Positions 1 to 10,419 of a stretch of DNA of 64,000 nucleotides are shown one piece after another (the first letter of the stretch is position 1; each line of letters begins with the position of its first letter). Below the pieces are notes generated by a model. That model did no database searches. It was not told the DNA's origin and saw nothing but the letters and a program-made list of their open reading frames with translations. Location: positions 352,057 to 416,056 of the forward strand of contig JAGTJU010000004.1 of assembly GCA_022184915.1 (NCBI GenBank), written 5' to 3'. A program made the translations under genes and the position numbers. This DNA is from Myxococcales bacterium. GTDB taxonomy: Bacteria; Myxococcota_A; Polyangia; Fen-1088.

Positions 1-153
1 TCGTCACAAGCGGGCATCGTCGACCGCAACAATGACGGCGTTGCGGATGACATTCCCTTGTGCGCCACGACGACACAGGTCTGTGAGTGGAACCCAACCA
101 CGATGGCCTTCGACATGAACTGTCGGTTCGTGGATGCCGGCGCCGGCGAGTGA
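1..153 (+). CDS. 3' end of an unidentified gene, probably secreted protein
   Basis: An open frame enters from the left edge and stops with TGA at 151-153, giving the last 50 residues of a protein. The visible part contains an Asp/Asn-rich stretch (DRNNDGVADD) of the kind seen in calcium-binding thrombospondin type 3-like repeats, three cysteines, and a short acidic tail ending in DAGAGE. This would fit an extracellular or surface protein of a myxobacterium-like organism. The family cannot be named from 50 residues. That the frame is coding is inferred from its composition and the repeat-like motif. Confidence 0.5.
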   Translation, partial: SSQAGIVDRNNDGVADDIPLCATTTQVCEWNPTTMAFDMNCRFVDAGAGE

Positions 154-178
154 AGGCGGGCCCCAAACCGCGCCTCTC

Positions 179-1570
179 TCAAAGCACCTTTCCCGGGTTC
201 ATCAGCCCCAGAGGATCGAGCGCTCCTTTCACGCGGCGCATGACGTCCACCACGGCCGCGCTTTTGTAGCGTGCAAGCTCTGCACGCTTGAGGGCGCCCA
301 CGCCGTGTTCGGCGCTGAAGCTGCCGCCGTGAGCCACCACGAGATCGTGCACCAGCGTGAACAGATCCGCGTCGCTGACAGTTGCGCTGCCCTTGAGCAC
401 GTTCACGTGCAAGCTGCCATCGCCCAGGTGGCCGAAGAGCACCACACGCGTGCCCGGGAAGCGTGCAGGCACCGCCTCTGCGGCCGCCGCGACGAACGCC
501 GGCATGCGCCCGAGCGTGACGCTCACGTCGTGCTTGACGCTCGGCCCCTCGCGTCGCTCGCACTCGGTGATCTCCTCACGCAACCGCCAAAACTGCCGCG
601 CCTGCCCTTCGTTTTGAGCCACCGCCGCATCCATCACCCGCCCCGCTTCGGCCGCTTCACCCAGCGAGCCGGTGAGCGCCGCTTCCGCGCGGGCGCCCTT
701 ACCCCCCAAAGACAGCTCCACCAGCGCGTAGAGCGGCGCCCGGGTGGCGAAGGGGCGGCGCACCTCGGGAAGGTGCTTGCTCACGAGCGCCAGCGCTTCC
801 TCGCTCGCGATCTCGAAGCTGGTCACCACGTCGCCCCAGTCGTCCTGAAGCTGTCGCAACAGGGCGATCGCCGCTGGCAGGTCAGGGAGTGCCACCCAGG
901 CGGTGCCCACGTCGCGCGGGCGGGGAAACAGCTTCACCGTCGCGGCCGTCACCACCCCCAGCGTGCCCTCGGCACCGATGAAGAGCTGCTTGAGGTCGTA
1001 GCCCGTGTTGTTCTTGCGCAGCCCCGAAAGCTCCGAAAGCACCGTGCCGTCAGCCAGCACCACCTCGAGCCCCAGCACCAGGTCACGGGTGTTGCCGTAA
1101 CGAAGCACGGCCGTGCCCCCCGCGTTCGTGGATACAAGCCCGCCCACCTGGCTCGAACCTTCGGCCGCCAGGCTCAGCGGGAACAGGCGGTCCTGGGCCC
1201 GGGCGGTTTCTCGCAGAGCGGAAAGCACGCACCCGGCTTCCACGGTGGCCGTGTTGTTCTGTCCGTCCAGCTCGCGGATGCGGTTGAGCCGTTCGAGGCT
1301 GAGGACCATCTGTCGCCCGGTTGCGTCCGGCGTGGCGCCCCCACACAGGCCCGTGTTGCCCCCCTGAGGCACCACGGCCACCCTGTGGACCGTGCACAAG
1401 CGCAGCACGCCCGCCACGTGGTCCACCGAGGCTGGCCGGGCGACGCACAGGGCCTGACCCCGCAGCTTCCCGCGCCAGTCGCTCTCGTATCGAGCCCCGT
1501 CGTCTCCCTGCAGCACACCCGTCTCACCGAGCAACGCACGCAGGGCCTCCCCAAAGGTGTCCTTGGCCAC
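179..1570 (-). CDS. FAD-linked D-2-hydroxyacid dehydrogenase (D2HGDH/D-lactate dehydrogenase family)
   Basis: 463 residues, a normal length for this flavoenzyme family. The N-terminal half is a PCMH-type FAD-binding domain (about residues 35-215) with the typical glycine-rich loop GGNTGLCGG at 70-78 and a GGLVSTNAGG segment. The C-terminal FAD-oxidase domain carries two metal/substrate motifs, GHLGDGSLHVN and SAEHGVG. The family oxidises D-lactate, D-2-hydroxyglutarate or glycolate and passes electrons to a carrier. The exact substrate cannot be read from the sequence. The start is GTG at 1570 without a clear Shine-Dalgarno. No iron-sulfur partner gene is adjacent, so a D2HGDH or DLD-like stand-alone enzyme is more likely than a GlcDEF subunit. 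Confidence 0.9.
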   Translation of the reverse strand: MAKDTFGEALRALLGETGVLQGDDGARYESDWRGKLRGQALCVARPASVDHVAGVLRLCTVHRVAVVPQGGNTGLCGGATPDATGRQMVLSLERLNRIRELDGQNNTATVEAGCVLSALRETARAQDRLFPLSLAAEGSSQVGGLVSTNAGGTAVLRYGNTRDLVLGLEVVLADGTVLSELSGLRKNNTGYDLKQLFIGAEGTLGVVTAATVKLFPRPRDVGTAWVALPDLPAAIALLRQLQDDWGDVVTSFEIASEEALALVSKHLPEVRRPFATRAPLYALVELSLGGKGARAEAALTGSLGEAAEAGRVMDAAVAQNEGQARQFWRLREEITECERREGPSVKHDVSVTLGRMPAFVAAAAEAVPARFPGTRVVLFGHLGDGSLHVNVLKGSATVSDADLFTLVHDLVVAHGGSFSAEHGVGALKRAELARYKSAAVVDVMRRVKGALDPLGLMNPGKVL

Positions 1571-1628
1571 GGCAGGCAGTCAAGCAGATGCGCTGCCTGG
1601 CCCGCAAGCCTGGGCGCGAAGCTCAGCG

Positions 1629-2291
1629 TCAGCGTTGAGCCAAGCCAGGCGCGGCCCCCGTGCCTGAAAGGGGGTCGTCTCCCGGGCGGGTGAAGCCTCG
1701 GAGGATGGCTTTGGTCTCGTGCAGGCCCACCATGTCCATGGCCGAAAACTCGATCCGCACGGGACCCACCGCCGGGGCATAGGCTGTTCGCGTGCGCCGA
1801 TCGGGATTCTCGCGCAGCTCCTCAACCACGACGCATCCCGCAAAGGGGCCGGCAGGCGTATCGACGGTCTGGTCCCAGCCTACGACCTTGGCGTGCCCGC
1901 CGGCGACGGGCCACGCGGCTTCGGGACCCAGGGGCGCGCGCAACAGGTAATCGCCGCCGCCCTGGCCGTCAGGCCGAATGATGCCGTCGGGACGCAGCTC
2001 GTAGGGCACCACCTGTTGACCGCCCGTGACGGTGGCTCGATCGCCTTCGCGAGATGTGACCGCATAAATGGCCAAGATTGCTTCGCCGTCTTGCTCGACG
2101 TCGTAGGCCCACTTCCACCCCGGCTCGAGCGGGAAGTAGGCGCGGGCATCGCTCGGGGGGCCTTCGCGTTTAGCGGGCGACGAGGCCGCAGGGGACGCGC
2201 AGTCCGCCAAGGCCAACGCCAACGCACAAACCATCAGGCCCGAAGTGAGACACGGGGCGAGAAGGGGTGTGCGAGTCGAGGACATGAGCAT
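1629..2291 (-). CDS. Putative exported protein or lipoprotein of unknown function
   Basis: 220 residues from ATG 2291, or 218 from the nearby ATG at 2285. A longer frame upstream adds residues that do not look like a signal peptide, so I chose 2291. The N-terminus has a hydrophobic stretch (about 12-29) ending in ALADC. The cysteine at 31 suggests a lipoprotein, but Asp just before it is not a good lipobox, so cleavage by signal peptidase I is also possible. The mature part starts with a YFPLEPGWKW-type motif that I associate with uncharacterised deltaproteobacterial envelope proteins. No catalytic motif is visible. It is transcribed away from the coiled-coil gene at 2550. Confidence 0.65.
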   Translation of the reverse strand: MLMSSTRTPLLAPCLTSGLMVCALALALADCASPAASSPAKREGPPSDARAYFPLEPGWKWAYDVEQDGEAILAIYAVTSREGDRATVTGGQQVVPYELRPDGIIRPDGQGGGDYLLRAPLGPEAAWPVAGGHAKVVGWDQTVDTPAGPFAGCVVVEELRENPDRRTRTAYAPAVGPVRIEFSAMDMVGLHETKAILRGFTRPGDDPLSGTGAAPGLAQR

Positions 2292-2549
2292 GCGAACACC
2301 TGGTGTGGGGGCAGAACCGGGGTGGCCCATCGGTTCCGCCACACCTGACCGCCGTCTATCGAGCCCGGAAAGAGTGACTCACCCCGGCGCGCGCCGCCAC
2401 ACACGACGAAAATCTTTGGGCTCCAGGCATCCAACCCTCGAAATTCTGAGTGTCGGGACCTGGTCGAGGGGCCGCAAACGGGGCAGGACAAGGTGCGTCG
2501 GTGCTGGTCCGCCGTTTGCTTAAGATTTGATAGAGTAGAGACTCGCCCC

Positions 2550-3629
2550 GTGTTCATCGCCACCACATGCGCCTCGCCTTTGCCGTTGCCGACGCCGGCC
2601 GGGCCGTGGGCGTCCTGGAAGCGAAAAGCGGCCCGGTGGGGGGCTTCGTGCCTCGTCCTCGGGCTTCTGCTCGTTTCGGGCCGACCCGCGCGGGCAGGGA
2701 CCCCGGAAGGGGTGTTGTGGTTGGCCCAAAGCGGAGCTTTGCCTGCACCGCGTGACGATCGCGACGGGGCCGCGCTCCGGCAGAGATTGGAGCAAGTGAA
2801 CGGCGAGGTACGGGCGCTCAAGCAGGGGCCACGGTCGGTGGCCAACGATTTTCGCCTGCGCCAGCGGATGGCGGATGCCGAAGCGCTGGGACGCCGGCTC
2901 ACCGAAGCCGAGGCCGCGCAGCGCCTGCGCGCGGGGGGCGCTTCGGTGGCAAGCCCGTCTCCGGCGCCCTCGCCGCAGGCCTTGCCGACCGATGGCCCCG
3001 CCGAACTCCAGGCGAAGGCAGATATTTTGCTCGACCAGGCGCAGAAGCTGACGGCCGAAGCCGATCGTCTCGACAGGCAGGTCGTGCGCGACAAAACGCG
3101 GGCCACGCTGCGGGCCCGCGCGCGGCACCTCGAGCAAGATCCCTTCATCGGCTTCGAGGCCTCGCGGCGCTCGATCGTGTTTTCGCGGTCTCAGTCGACA
3201 CGTGACGAGGCCAGCCGAGGCGCGCCCGAGCCGGGAGAGGGGCAGCCGGGGGTCTCCGACGACGACGGGAACACTTCTGCCGAGGCGGCTCCTCCGCCGG
3301 CACTCGAGACCTCCTCGGAGGGGGCGGGGGCGCCCGTGGCCTCTCCGCCTCCGAGCGCTTCATCTCCGCCCGCCGGGGCTCCCCCCGCGTCGTCGCCCCC
3401 GTCAGGCGCTCCCCCTGCGTCCACCCCTCCGGATGTCGCGAGCGGTGGTGGCGTGACGCTTTCGAGCCGGGCCTTCCTGGATGCGGGCACCTTGGCCGAG
3501 GTCGAGCGGCTTCGTGCGTCCGGGGATCCGAAAGCGCGAGACAAGGCCGCCGCCGCTCTTTCCGAAGCGCTGCGGAAGCAAGCCCAGGCGCTGCGCGCGC
3601 GCGCCGAAGCGCTGCGTGCGGGTCCCTGA
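2550..3629 (+). CDS. Periplasmic coiled-coil, proline-rich protein of unknown function
   Basis: 359 residues from GTG 2550. An in-frame ATG at 2493 is possible but lies upstream of an AT-rich, promoter-like stretch (TAGAGT at 2531-2536), so the later start is preferred. A basic segment and a hydrophobic stretch ending in RPARAG look like a Sec signal peptide. Residues about 65-125 and 145-185 are rich in Glu, Arg, Ala and Leu and should form coiled coil. About 225-295 is a Pro/Ser/Ala linker made of imperfect SPPAGAPPAS-type repeats. The C-terminal 60 residues are again helical (ALRKQAQALRARAEALRA). It lies 110 bp upstream of an outer-membrane barrel gene in the same direction, so the two may work together, but no function can be assigned. 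Confidence 0.7.
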   Translation: MFIATTCASPLPLPTPAGPWASWKRKAARWGASCLVLGLLLVSGRPARAGTPEGVLWLAQSGALPAPRDDRDGAALRQRLEQVNGEVRALKQGPRSVANDFRLRQRMADAEALGRRLTEAEAAQRLRAGGASVASPSPAPSPQALPTDGPAELQAKADILLDQAQKLTAEADRLDRQVVRDKTRATLRARARHLEQDPFIGFEASRRSIVFSRSQSTRDEASRGAPEPGEGQPGVSDDDGNTSAEAAPPPALETSSEGAGAPVASPPPSASSPPAGAPPASSPPSGAPPASTPPDVASGGGVTLSSRAFLDAGTLAEVERLRASGDPKARDKAAAALSEALRKQAQALRARAEALRAGP

Positions 3630-3739
3630 GCCCCGCACGGCGATAGGCCCTGAGGGGGCCGTTTCGCAGGGGCAAGTGACGTGGCGCTTGATGTTAGTAT
3701 CGCGGCGGTTTGCGCTTCTTCTTGGCTCGATTCCGCCTG

Positions 3740-4930
3740 ATGAATCCTTGCTCGCCTGCGCGCAGGGCCCCGCCGCCGCGGGTGAGGGCCTGGTGCGCGG
3801 TCTCGGTTCTGGCCCTGGGCGTGGGGGGCCCTTCGGTCGCGGCAGCCGCGAACCTCAACGTGCGGGGCGAGCTGGGGGGTGAATACGATTCGAACCCGGG
3901 GCGTGTGGATGAGGTGCCCGGCAACGACAACCCTTCGCCGACCCCCTCACCCGGGGCAAGGGGACAGCTGGGGCTCGAGGGCGCGAGCGCCCTGGGAAGC
4001 GCCGGCGTCCTCGCCGGGGCGGTTCGCGTGGCGGGTCGGGCCTATGCCGAGCCCGACGCCCAGCGGGAGAGGGTGGCCGTGCTGCAGGGCAACTTGTCGC
4101 TGTCCCAGCGACTGAGCCGGCGCAACCGCCTCCAGGCGAGCATGGGGTACTACGACGCCTTTCAGGCCGAGGGACGGGCTGCGCGGGACTTTCGTTCGTT
4201 TGCGCCCACGTTGCTCGTGGCGCGAGACACCTCCTGGGGGCGCTTGGGCCTCGGGGGCGGGTACCGCCATTTCGTCTACAAGCCTTCCAACCTGCTGACT
4301 TTCGGTGGGCCAACCGCCAGCGCCAGCTACCGATATGGGTGGGGGCCAAGCCAGGCGAACCTCCTGGCCGAGGGCGAAAGAGACGAAGACGCCCCCGACT
4401 GGGATGTGGCGCTGTTTGCCCAGTACGAGCAGCGCCGCTTCGAGGGCCCCCGCTGCGTGGCCGGTCAAATCTGTCCTCCCCCGGGGAATGCGCCCGGCCG
4501 GGTGGACGAGTTCACGTCGATGGGGGTTGCTCTCACCCGCACCAGCAGCTTCCTTTTGGGGGCGGGAGCTTCGGTGCAGATCAACGCCAGCAACAGCTAC
4601 GGCGATGGGCTCGTGCGGGGGCTCGGCCACCTGGAAGGCACGTTTCTGCTTCCCTGGGACCTTTCGCTTTCAGGGCGGGCCGAGCTGGTGTGGACCCGGT
4701 TCACGGACGCCGTGTCCTTGCGACGCGATCCCATTTCGGGCCTGCCCGTGGCAAGCATCGAAGACGAGAGCCGGAGCACGCTGCGGGTCGAGGTGCTGCG
4801 CCCGTTGAGCGCGCTCGTCGACGTGTCAGCGCGTTGGATCGGCTACACGAACGAATTTGGCGGCGGCACCGCGCGGTACCGCCGCCAAACGTTCTTGATC
4901 CAACTTGGCGTTTCGCTCGACGCCCTGTGA
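3740..4930 (+). CDS. Outer-membrane beta-barrel protein, uncharacterised
   Basis: 396 residues from ATG 3740; an in-frame TTG at 3710 is the alternative. A signal peptide with core VSVLALGVGG ends near AAAANL. The rest is made of alternating hydrophobic and polar strands with many Gly, Tyr and Ser turns (for example LGGEYDSNPG, GGGYRHFVY, SARWIGYTNEF), as in outer-membrane barrels. The phrase EYDSNPG near the mature N-terminus is typical of surface-localised barrel families with a plugged N-terminus. A -10-like TAGTAT lies near 3694. Role unknown: porin, export barrel or structural protein cannot be separated. It converges on the gene at 4938 with only 7 bp between stops. Confidence 0.75.
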   Translation: MNPCSPARRAPPPRVRAWCAVSVLALGVGGPSVAAAANLNVRGELGGEYDSNPGRVDEVPGNDNPSPTPSPGARGQLGLEGASALGSAGVLAGAVRVAGRAYAEPDAQRERVAVLQGNLSLSQRLSRRNRLQASMGYYDAFQAEGRAARDFRSFAPTLLVARDTSWGRLGLGGGYRHFVYKPSNLLTFGGPTASASYRYGWGPSQANLLAEGERDEDAPDWDVALFAQYEQRRFEGPRCVAGQICPPPGNAPGRVDEFTSMGVALTRTSSFLLGAGASVQINASNSYGDGLVRGLGHLEGTFLLPWDLSLSGRAELVWTRFTDAVSLRRDPISGLPVASIEDESRSTLRVEVLRPLSALVDVSARWIGYTNEFGGGTARYRRQTFLIQLGVSLDAL

Positions 4931-4932
4931 GC

Positions 4933-4950
4933 CCGGCTCAGTCGAGCCGG
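4933..4950. terminator. Perfect inverted repeat between convergent genes
   Basis: A seven-base perfect stem, CCGGCTC / GAGCCGG with loop AGTC, sits across the stop codon of the leftward gene and directly after the rightward stop. It could end transcription from both sides. There is no T-run on either strand, so it would be a weak intrinsic terminator. Confidence 0.4.
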
Positions 4951-6347
4951 TAGCCCACGCTCACCACGCCGCCCATGTAGCGGTCGGTGGCGCCGCCAGC
5001 GCGGTTCGTGTCACCGGCATCGGAGTTCATCGTGATGCCAAAGGAGCGGGCCACGAACGCTGCGCGCACGTCGAGGCCGTCCAGCAAGAAGCGGAGCGGG
5101 ACGAGGAGGCCCAAGCTGCCTTCGGTGGCGCCGGCCGTCGCGTTGGGAAAGGCATCCTTGAAGGTGCCCACGTCCAAAACGAGGTCGTAGCCGTAGGTGC
5201 CGAAGAGGGACACGGCGCCCAGGTCGTAGGCCACGCCGAGCACCGCGCGCACCATGCTGTAGTCCGCGTCTGGGACGTTCGACGCGACGTCGTTGACCTC
5301 TCGTTCCAGCTTGAAGGTCTGTTTCGCATAGGCCGCGAGCAGGTTTACTTCCAGGCTGCCGAAGGTTAGCTTGCCCTTGGGACCCCCAAAAAAGGTCATC
5401 GCCGTGGTGGCAAAGGTCGTGTTGCCCTTGGCCGAAGACAGGCCGATCGTGTAGTCACCGCCGACCGCCAGGCCGAGGTAGGGCAGGAAAAAGTACTCGA
5501 CGTTGAGCGCCACAGCAGGCGCGACGGGGTTGGTCTTGTACTCCTCTTGGTCGCCCGCCACCTTTTCGTTGTACGTGAACTGCCGCTGGTAGAAGTACAC
5601 GCCTGCCGAGGCGTCGAGCCCCTTGCGGCCTCCTAGGAACCCCGTGGTCGAGGAGGCCGAGGGTTCGTCGGACGCTTGGGCCGAGGTTTCTTCTTCCTCT
5701 GCTTCTGGCTCGCCTGCGTCGGCCGCCTCGTCTTCGCCCTCGTCGTCCTCCTCCTCGTCTTGGCCCTCCGCGTCGCTCTCACTGTCAGCCGGCTCGGCCG
5801 CCTTGCGGGAGGGTTTGCTCGACTCCTTGCGCGTCTCCCGGGAGGGTTTCGCTTCGGCCACCACCGCGGCGCCCTTGCCCGACGAGCCGAGGAGTTCGGC
5901 GAGTGCCCCTCCCAGCTGCCGGTCGAGCGTGGCCGCGAGCTGCCGCGGGTTTTTGCCGCGGAACACCTTCTGTCCGACCTTCTTCCCTTCGCTGTCCTTC
6001 ACCACCAAGGTGGCCACGGGACGCCGGCCCTTGACGGAGCCACTGATGAAGTTCGTGGCCCCGAGCTGTTTGGCCACGGCGCCGTAGGCATCCGCCGCTT
6101 GCATCAGGCCAAGGTCGGCCTCGGTGGAGGCCAGCTTCTTGTCCGAGACCACGTCGGCCCCGAGTCCCTTGGCCGCCTTCCTGACCTGCTCCCGAAACTT
6201 CGTGGCTCCGGGGCCCTGAAACTGCTCGAGCACGACTTTGGCGTCGCCCGCGCGCGCGGGAGGGGAGGCGAGCAAGCCCATCACCAACGAGGCTAGAAAC
6301 GAACCGATAACGACGGAGCCCTCGAGGGCTCGGGAAGCGCGGTGCAT
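4938..6347 (-). CDS. Exported protein: CsgG/FlgO-like N-terminal domain, acidic linker, beta-barrel C-terminus
   Basis: 469 residues. ATG 6347 has a good Shine-Dalgarno (AAGGAG, 9 bases upstream). A signal peptide ends at PPARAG. Residues about 33-145 look like a CsgG/FlgO/TolB-N type alpha/beta domain (VVLEQFQGPGATKF, then ATNFISGSVKG and ATLVVKDSEGKKV). About 150-230 is a basic then very acidic linker (EEEDDEGEDEAAD). The last 230 residues have amphipathic strands and end in YRLD, as in an 8-10 strand outer-membrane barrel. The domain order suggests a periplasmic sensor or assembly domain tethered to a barrel. No partner gene is adjacent. Domain names are inferred from pattern, not from a search. 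Confidence 0.7.
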   Translation of the reverse strand: MHRASRALEGSVVIGSFLASLVMGLLASPPARAGDAKVVLEQFQGPGATKFREQVRKAAKGLGADVVSDKKLASTEADLGLMQAADAYGAVAKQLGATNFISGSVKGRRPVATLVVKDSEGKKVGQKVFRGKNPRQLAATLDRQLGGALAELLGSSGKGAAVVAEAKPSRETRKESSKPSRKAAEPADSESDAEGQDEEEDDEGEDEAADAGEPEAEEEETSAQASDEPSASSTTGFLGGRKGLDASAGVYFYQRQFTYNEKVAGDQEEYKTNPVAPAVALNVEYFFLPYLGLAVGGDYTIGLSSAKGNTTFATTAMTFFGGPKGKLTFGSLEVNLLAAYAKQTFKLEREVNDVASNVPDADYSMVRAVLGVAYDLGAVSLFGTYGYDLVLDVGTFKDAFPNATAGATEGSLGLLVPLRFLLDGLDVRAAFVARSFGITMNSDAGDTNRAGGATDRYMGGVVSVGYRLD

Positions 6348-6529
6348 GGTCGAGAACTCCTTGCGCAGAATCGTCCGACGAGGTGTCGTCAGCATCGGAT
6401 GAGCTGCCGGTTAGGTAAAGCGGCGGGCAAACTCGACATTTTTATCGGAGCTCGGGTGTCGAGTCAAGGCGCGTCGAAGGCGCCTGCCACGTGACCGCGC
6501 GCCCTTCGCGGTCGCGCGCGGGGCCCCCT
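6348..6529. other. Intergenic region, nothing coding seen
   Basis: Divergent region between the barrel gene and pyrG. The part near 6400-6440 is AT-richer (aaactcgacatttttatcgg) and may hold the promoter of the leftward gene. No ORF, RNA gene or repeat stands out. Confidence 0.5.
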
Positions 6530-8364
<1,835 letters not shown>

Positions 8365-8632
8365 GGTGGGCAGGGGGCAGGGGCCCTGGGAGCCCAAAAT
8401 CCCGATCGTTCGCCGCGCGAGCGTTCGGCGGAGCACCTGTGCGCTTAGACTTCTTTGGCGCTTGGGGCCCGAAAACACTCCGCCTTTCCCGCTTGCGCTG
8501 CGCTGTGCCTTGATTCCTAGAGGCCTAGCAATACATGTACCAGAGGGATATTCAAGCCTTTCCGTAGTCGAAACGGGATGTTAGCTTTAGGTTTCCCCTG
8601 GCGATTCAGGGCGTAGTTGGAGTGCAACGGCG

Positions 8633-10147
8633 ATGTCGATGGAGATCAAGCAACAGCTCAAGCTGTCCCAGCAGCTTGTCATGACCCCCCAGCTGCAGCA
8701 GGCCATCAAGCTGCTGCAGTTGTCACGCGCCGAACTGGTGGACATGGTTCGCGAGGAACTGCTCGAGAATCCCGTGCTCGAAGACCAGGTCGATACCTCC
8801 GCCGAGCAGGCGAAGTCGAATGCCCCCGAAGAGGCGATGAGCAGCGAGCAGGCCTCGGAAATGGCTGTCGAGCGCGTGGGCGAGACGGAGCTGCCCATGC
8901 AAACCCCGCTCGAGCGGCAAGACGCCACGTCGGAGGTACAGCCGGATGGCACCTCGAAGGAAGCGGTCGACGACTTCGATTGGGAAGGCTATCTGGCGAG
9001 CGAAGCCGCGAGCGCTCCGATGCCGGGCAACCGCCCCGTCAACTCCGAGGACATGCCGTCCCTGGAGGCGAACCTCACGCGTGGCACGAGCCTCTTCGAT
9101 CACCTCGAGTGGCAGCTCAAGCTCTCGAAGAAATTCGATGCCGACGAGGAGGCCCTGGCGCTGCTCATCATCGGCAACCTGACGGCGGACGGCTACCTGG
9201 ACGCGCCTCTCGACGAGATCGCCGAAGAAGCCGAGGTTCCGCTCGAAACGGCCGAGGCCGTCTTGGCGAAGGTTCAGGAGTTCGACCCTCCGGGTGTGGC
9301 GGCGCGCGACCTCAAGGAGTGCCTCCTCATCCAGGCCCGTCATCTGGGCGCCGACGACGACGTGGTGGTTGCGATCATCACGAAACATCTAGGAAACCTG
9401 GAGAAGCAGAACTACGCGGCGATCGCGAAGGACCTCAACGAAACGGTGGAGGAGATCTACGAGGCCGCCAAGGTGGTCAAGGGGCTCGACCCGAAGCCCG
9501 GCCGCGGTTACAGCGCGGAAGAGCCCACGTACATCACCCCCGACGTCTACGTGCACAAGGTGGGCGACCAGTACTTCGTCGTTGCCAACGATGACGGTCT
9601 GCCCAAGCTGAAAATTTCCGAGTACTACCGGTCGGCCCTGCAGGACGGCAACAAGGCCAAGGAATACATCCAGGAGCGCCTGCGCAGCGCCCAGTGGTTG
9701 ATCCGGTCCATTCAGCAACGCCAACGGACCATCGTGCGTGTGGCGGAGTCGATCCTGAAGTTTCAGCGTGAGTTCTTCGAGAAGGGGGCGGCCTTTCTGC
9801 GCCCGCTCATCTTGCGGGACGTGGCCGAGGACATCGGCATGCACGAGTCCACGGTGTCCCGGGTGACCACCAACAAGTACATCCACACGCCTCAAGGCAT
9901 CTTCGAGCTGAAGTACTTCTTCAATTCGGGCATCGCCCGCTCCGACGGGGACGACTTGGCCTCTGAAGCGGTCAAGCTGAAGATCAAGCAGATCGTGGGC
10001 TCCGAAGATCCCAAGTCCCCTTACTCCGACCAGAAGATCGTCGAGATCTTGGCCCAGCAGGGGATCGAGATCGCGCGGCGGACGGTGGCGAAGTACCGCG
10101 AACAGCTGCGCATCTTCCCCAGCAGCCGGCGCAAAGTCCTGTTCTAG
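8633..10147 (+). CDS. rpoN: RNA polymerase sigma-54 factor
   Basis: 504 residues. Directs core polymerase to -24/-12 promoters that need AAA+ activators. Region I at 1-50 has the Gln/Leu-rich signature (SQQLVMTPQLQQAIKLLQLS, then ELLENPVLE). An acidic region II follows to about residue 110, then the core-binding domain and the helix-turn-helix region (DIGMHESTVSRVTTNKY). The diagnostic RpoN box ARRTVAKYRE is at 481-490 near the end. It heads the sigma-54/PTS gene block; hpf follows after 272 bp, so the downstream genes may have their own promoter. The order rpoN-hpf-ptsN-hprK-rapZ is known from deltaproteobacteria. Confidence 0.98.
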   Translation: MSMEIKQQLKLSQQLVMTPQLQQAIKLLQLSRAELVDMVREELLENPVLEDQVDTSAEQAKSNAPEEAMSSEQASEMAVERVGETELPMQTPLERQDATSEVQPDGTSKEAVDDFDWEGYLASEAASAPMPGNRPVNSEDMPSLEANLTRGTSLFDHLEWQLKLSKKFDADEEALALLIIGNLTADGYLDAPLDEIAEEAEVPLETAEAVLAKVQEFDPPGVAARDLKECLLIQARHLGADDDVVVAIITKHLGNLEKQNYAAIAKDLNETVEEIYEAAKVVKGLDPKPGRGYSAEEPTYITPDVYVHKVGDQYFVVANDDGLPKLKISEYYRSALQDGNKAKEYIQERLRSAQWLIRSIQQRQRTIVRVAESILKFQREFFEKGAAFLRPLILRDVAEDIGMHESTVSRVTTNKYIHTPQGIFELKYFFNSGIARSDGDDLASEAVKLKIKQIVGSEDPKSPYSDQKIVEILAQQGIEIARRTVAKYREQLRIFPSSRRKVLF

Positions 10148-10419
10148 TCATCCCTGTCGAGTCAGGGTCATGCAAACCCAAAGGGATCTGCCGGCGCCGC
10201 CGCGGAAGGCTCCTAATCCACAGGGCCAGAATCTGGCGTTACCCCTCACAATTCTTCTGGAAAAAAAACAGCCACGGGAGTAAACACCGACCCGCCCGCA
10301 CCTCGTGAGGGGGCCGGGTTTCCGTCGTTCACACTCGTCCTCCGTCCTCGTCGTTCGTCCTCGATCAGCTGGCTCGCCCAGCGGGGGCGAACCCGCCGCG
10401 GGCGCCCTAGGGAGCGTTC

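Noticed and set aside
134..1693. A 519-codon open frame on the plus strand
   Set aside because: It lies antisense to the well-supported FAD enzyme gene, is rich in His, Arg and Pro with no domain pattern, and is a GC-rich shadow frame.
10232..10267. Stem CCAGAA/TTCTGG followed by eight A, upstream of hpf
   Set aside because: The A-run is on the wrong side for a terminator on either strand, and the stem is short with a long loop.
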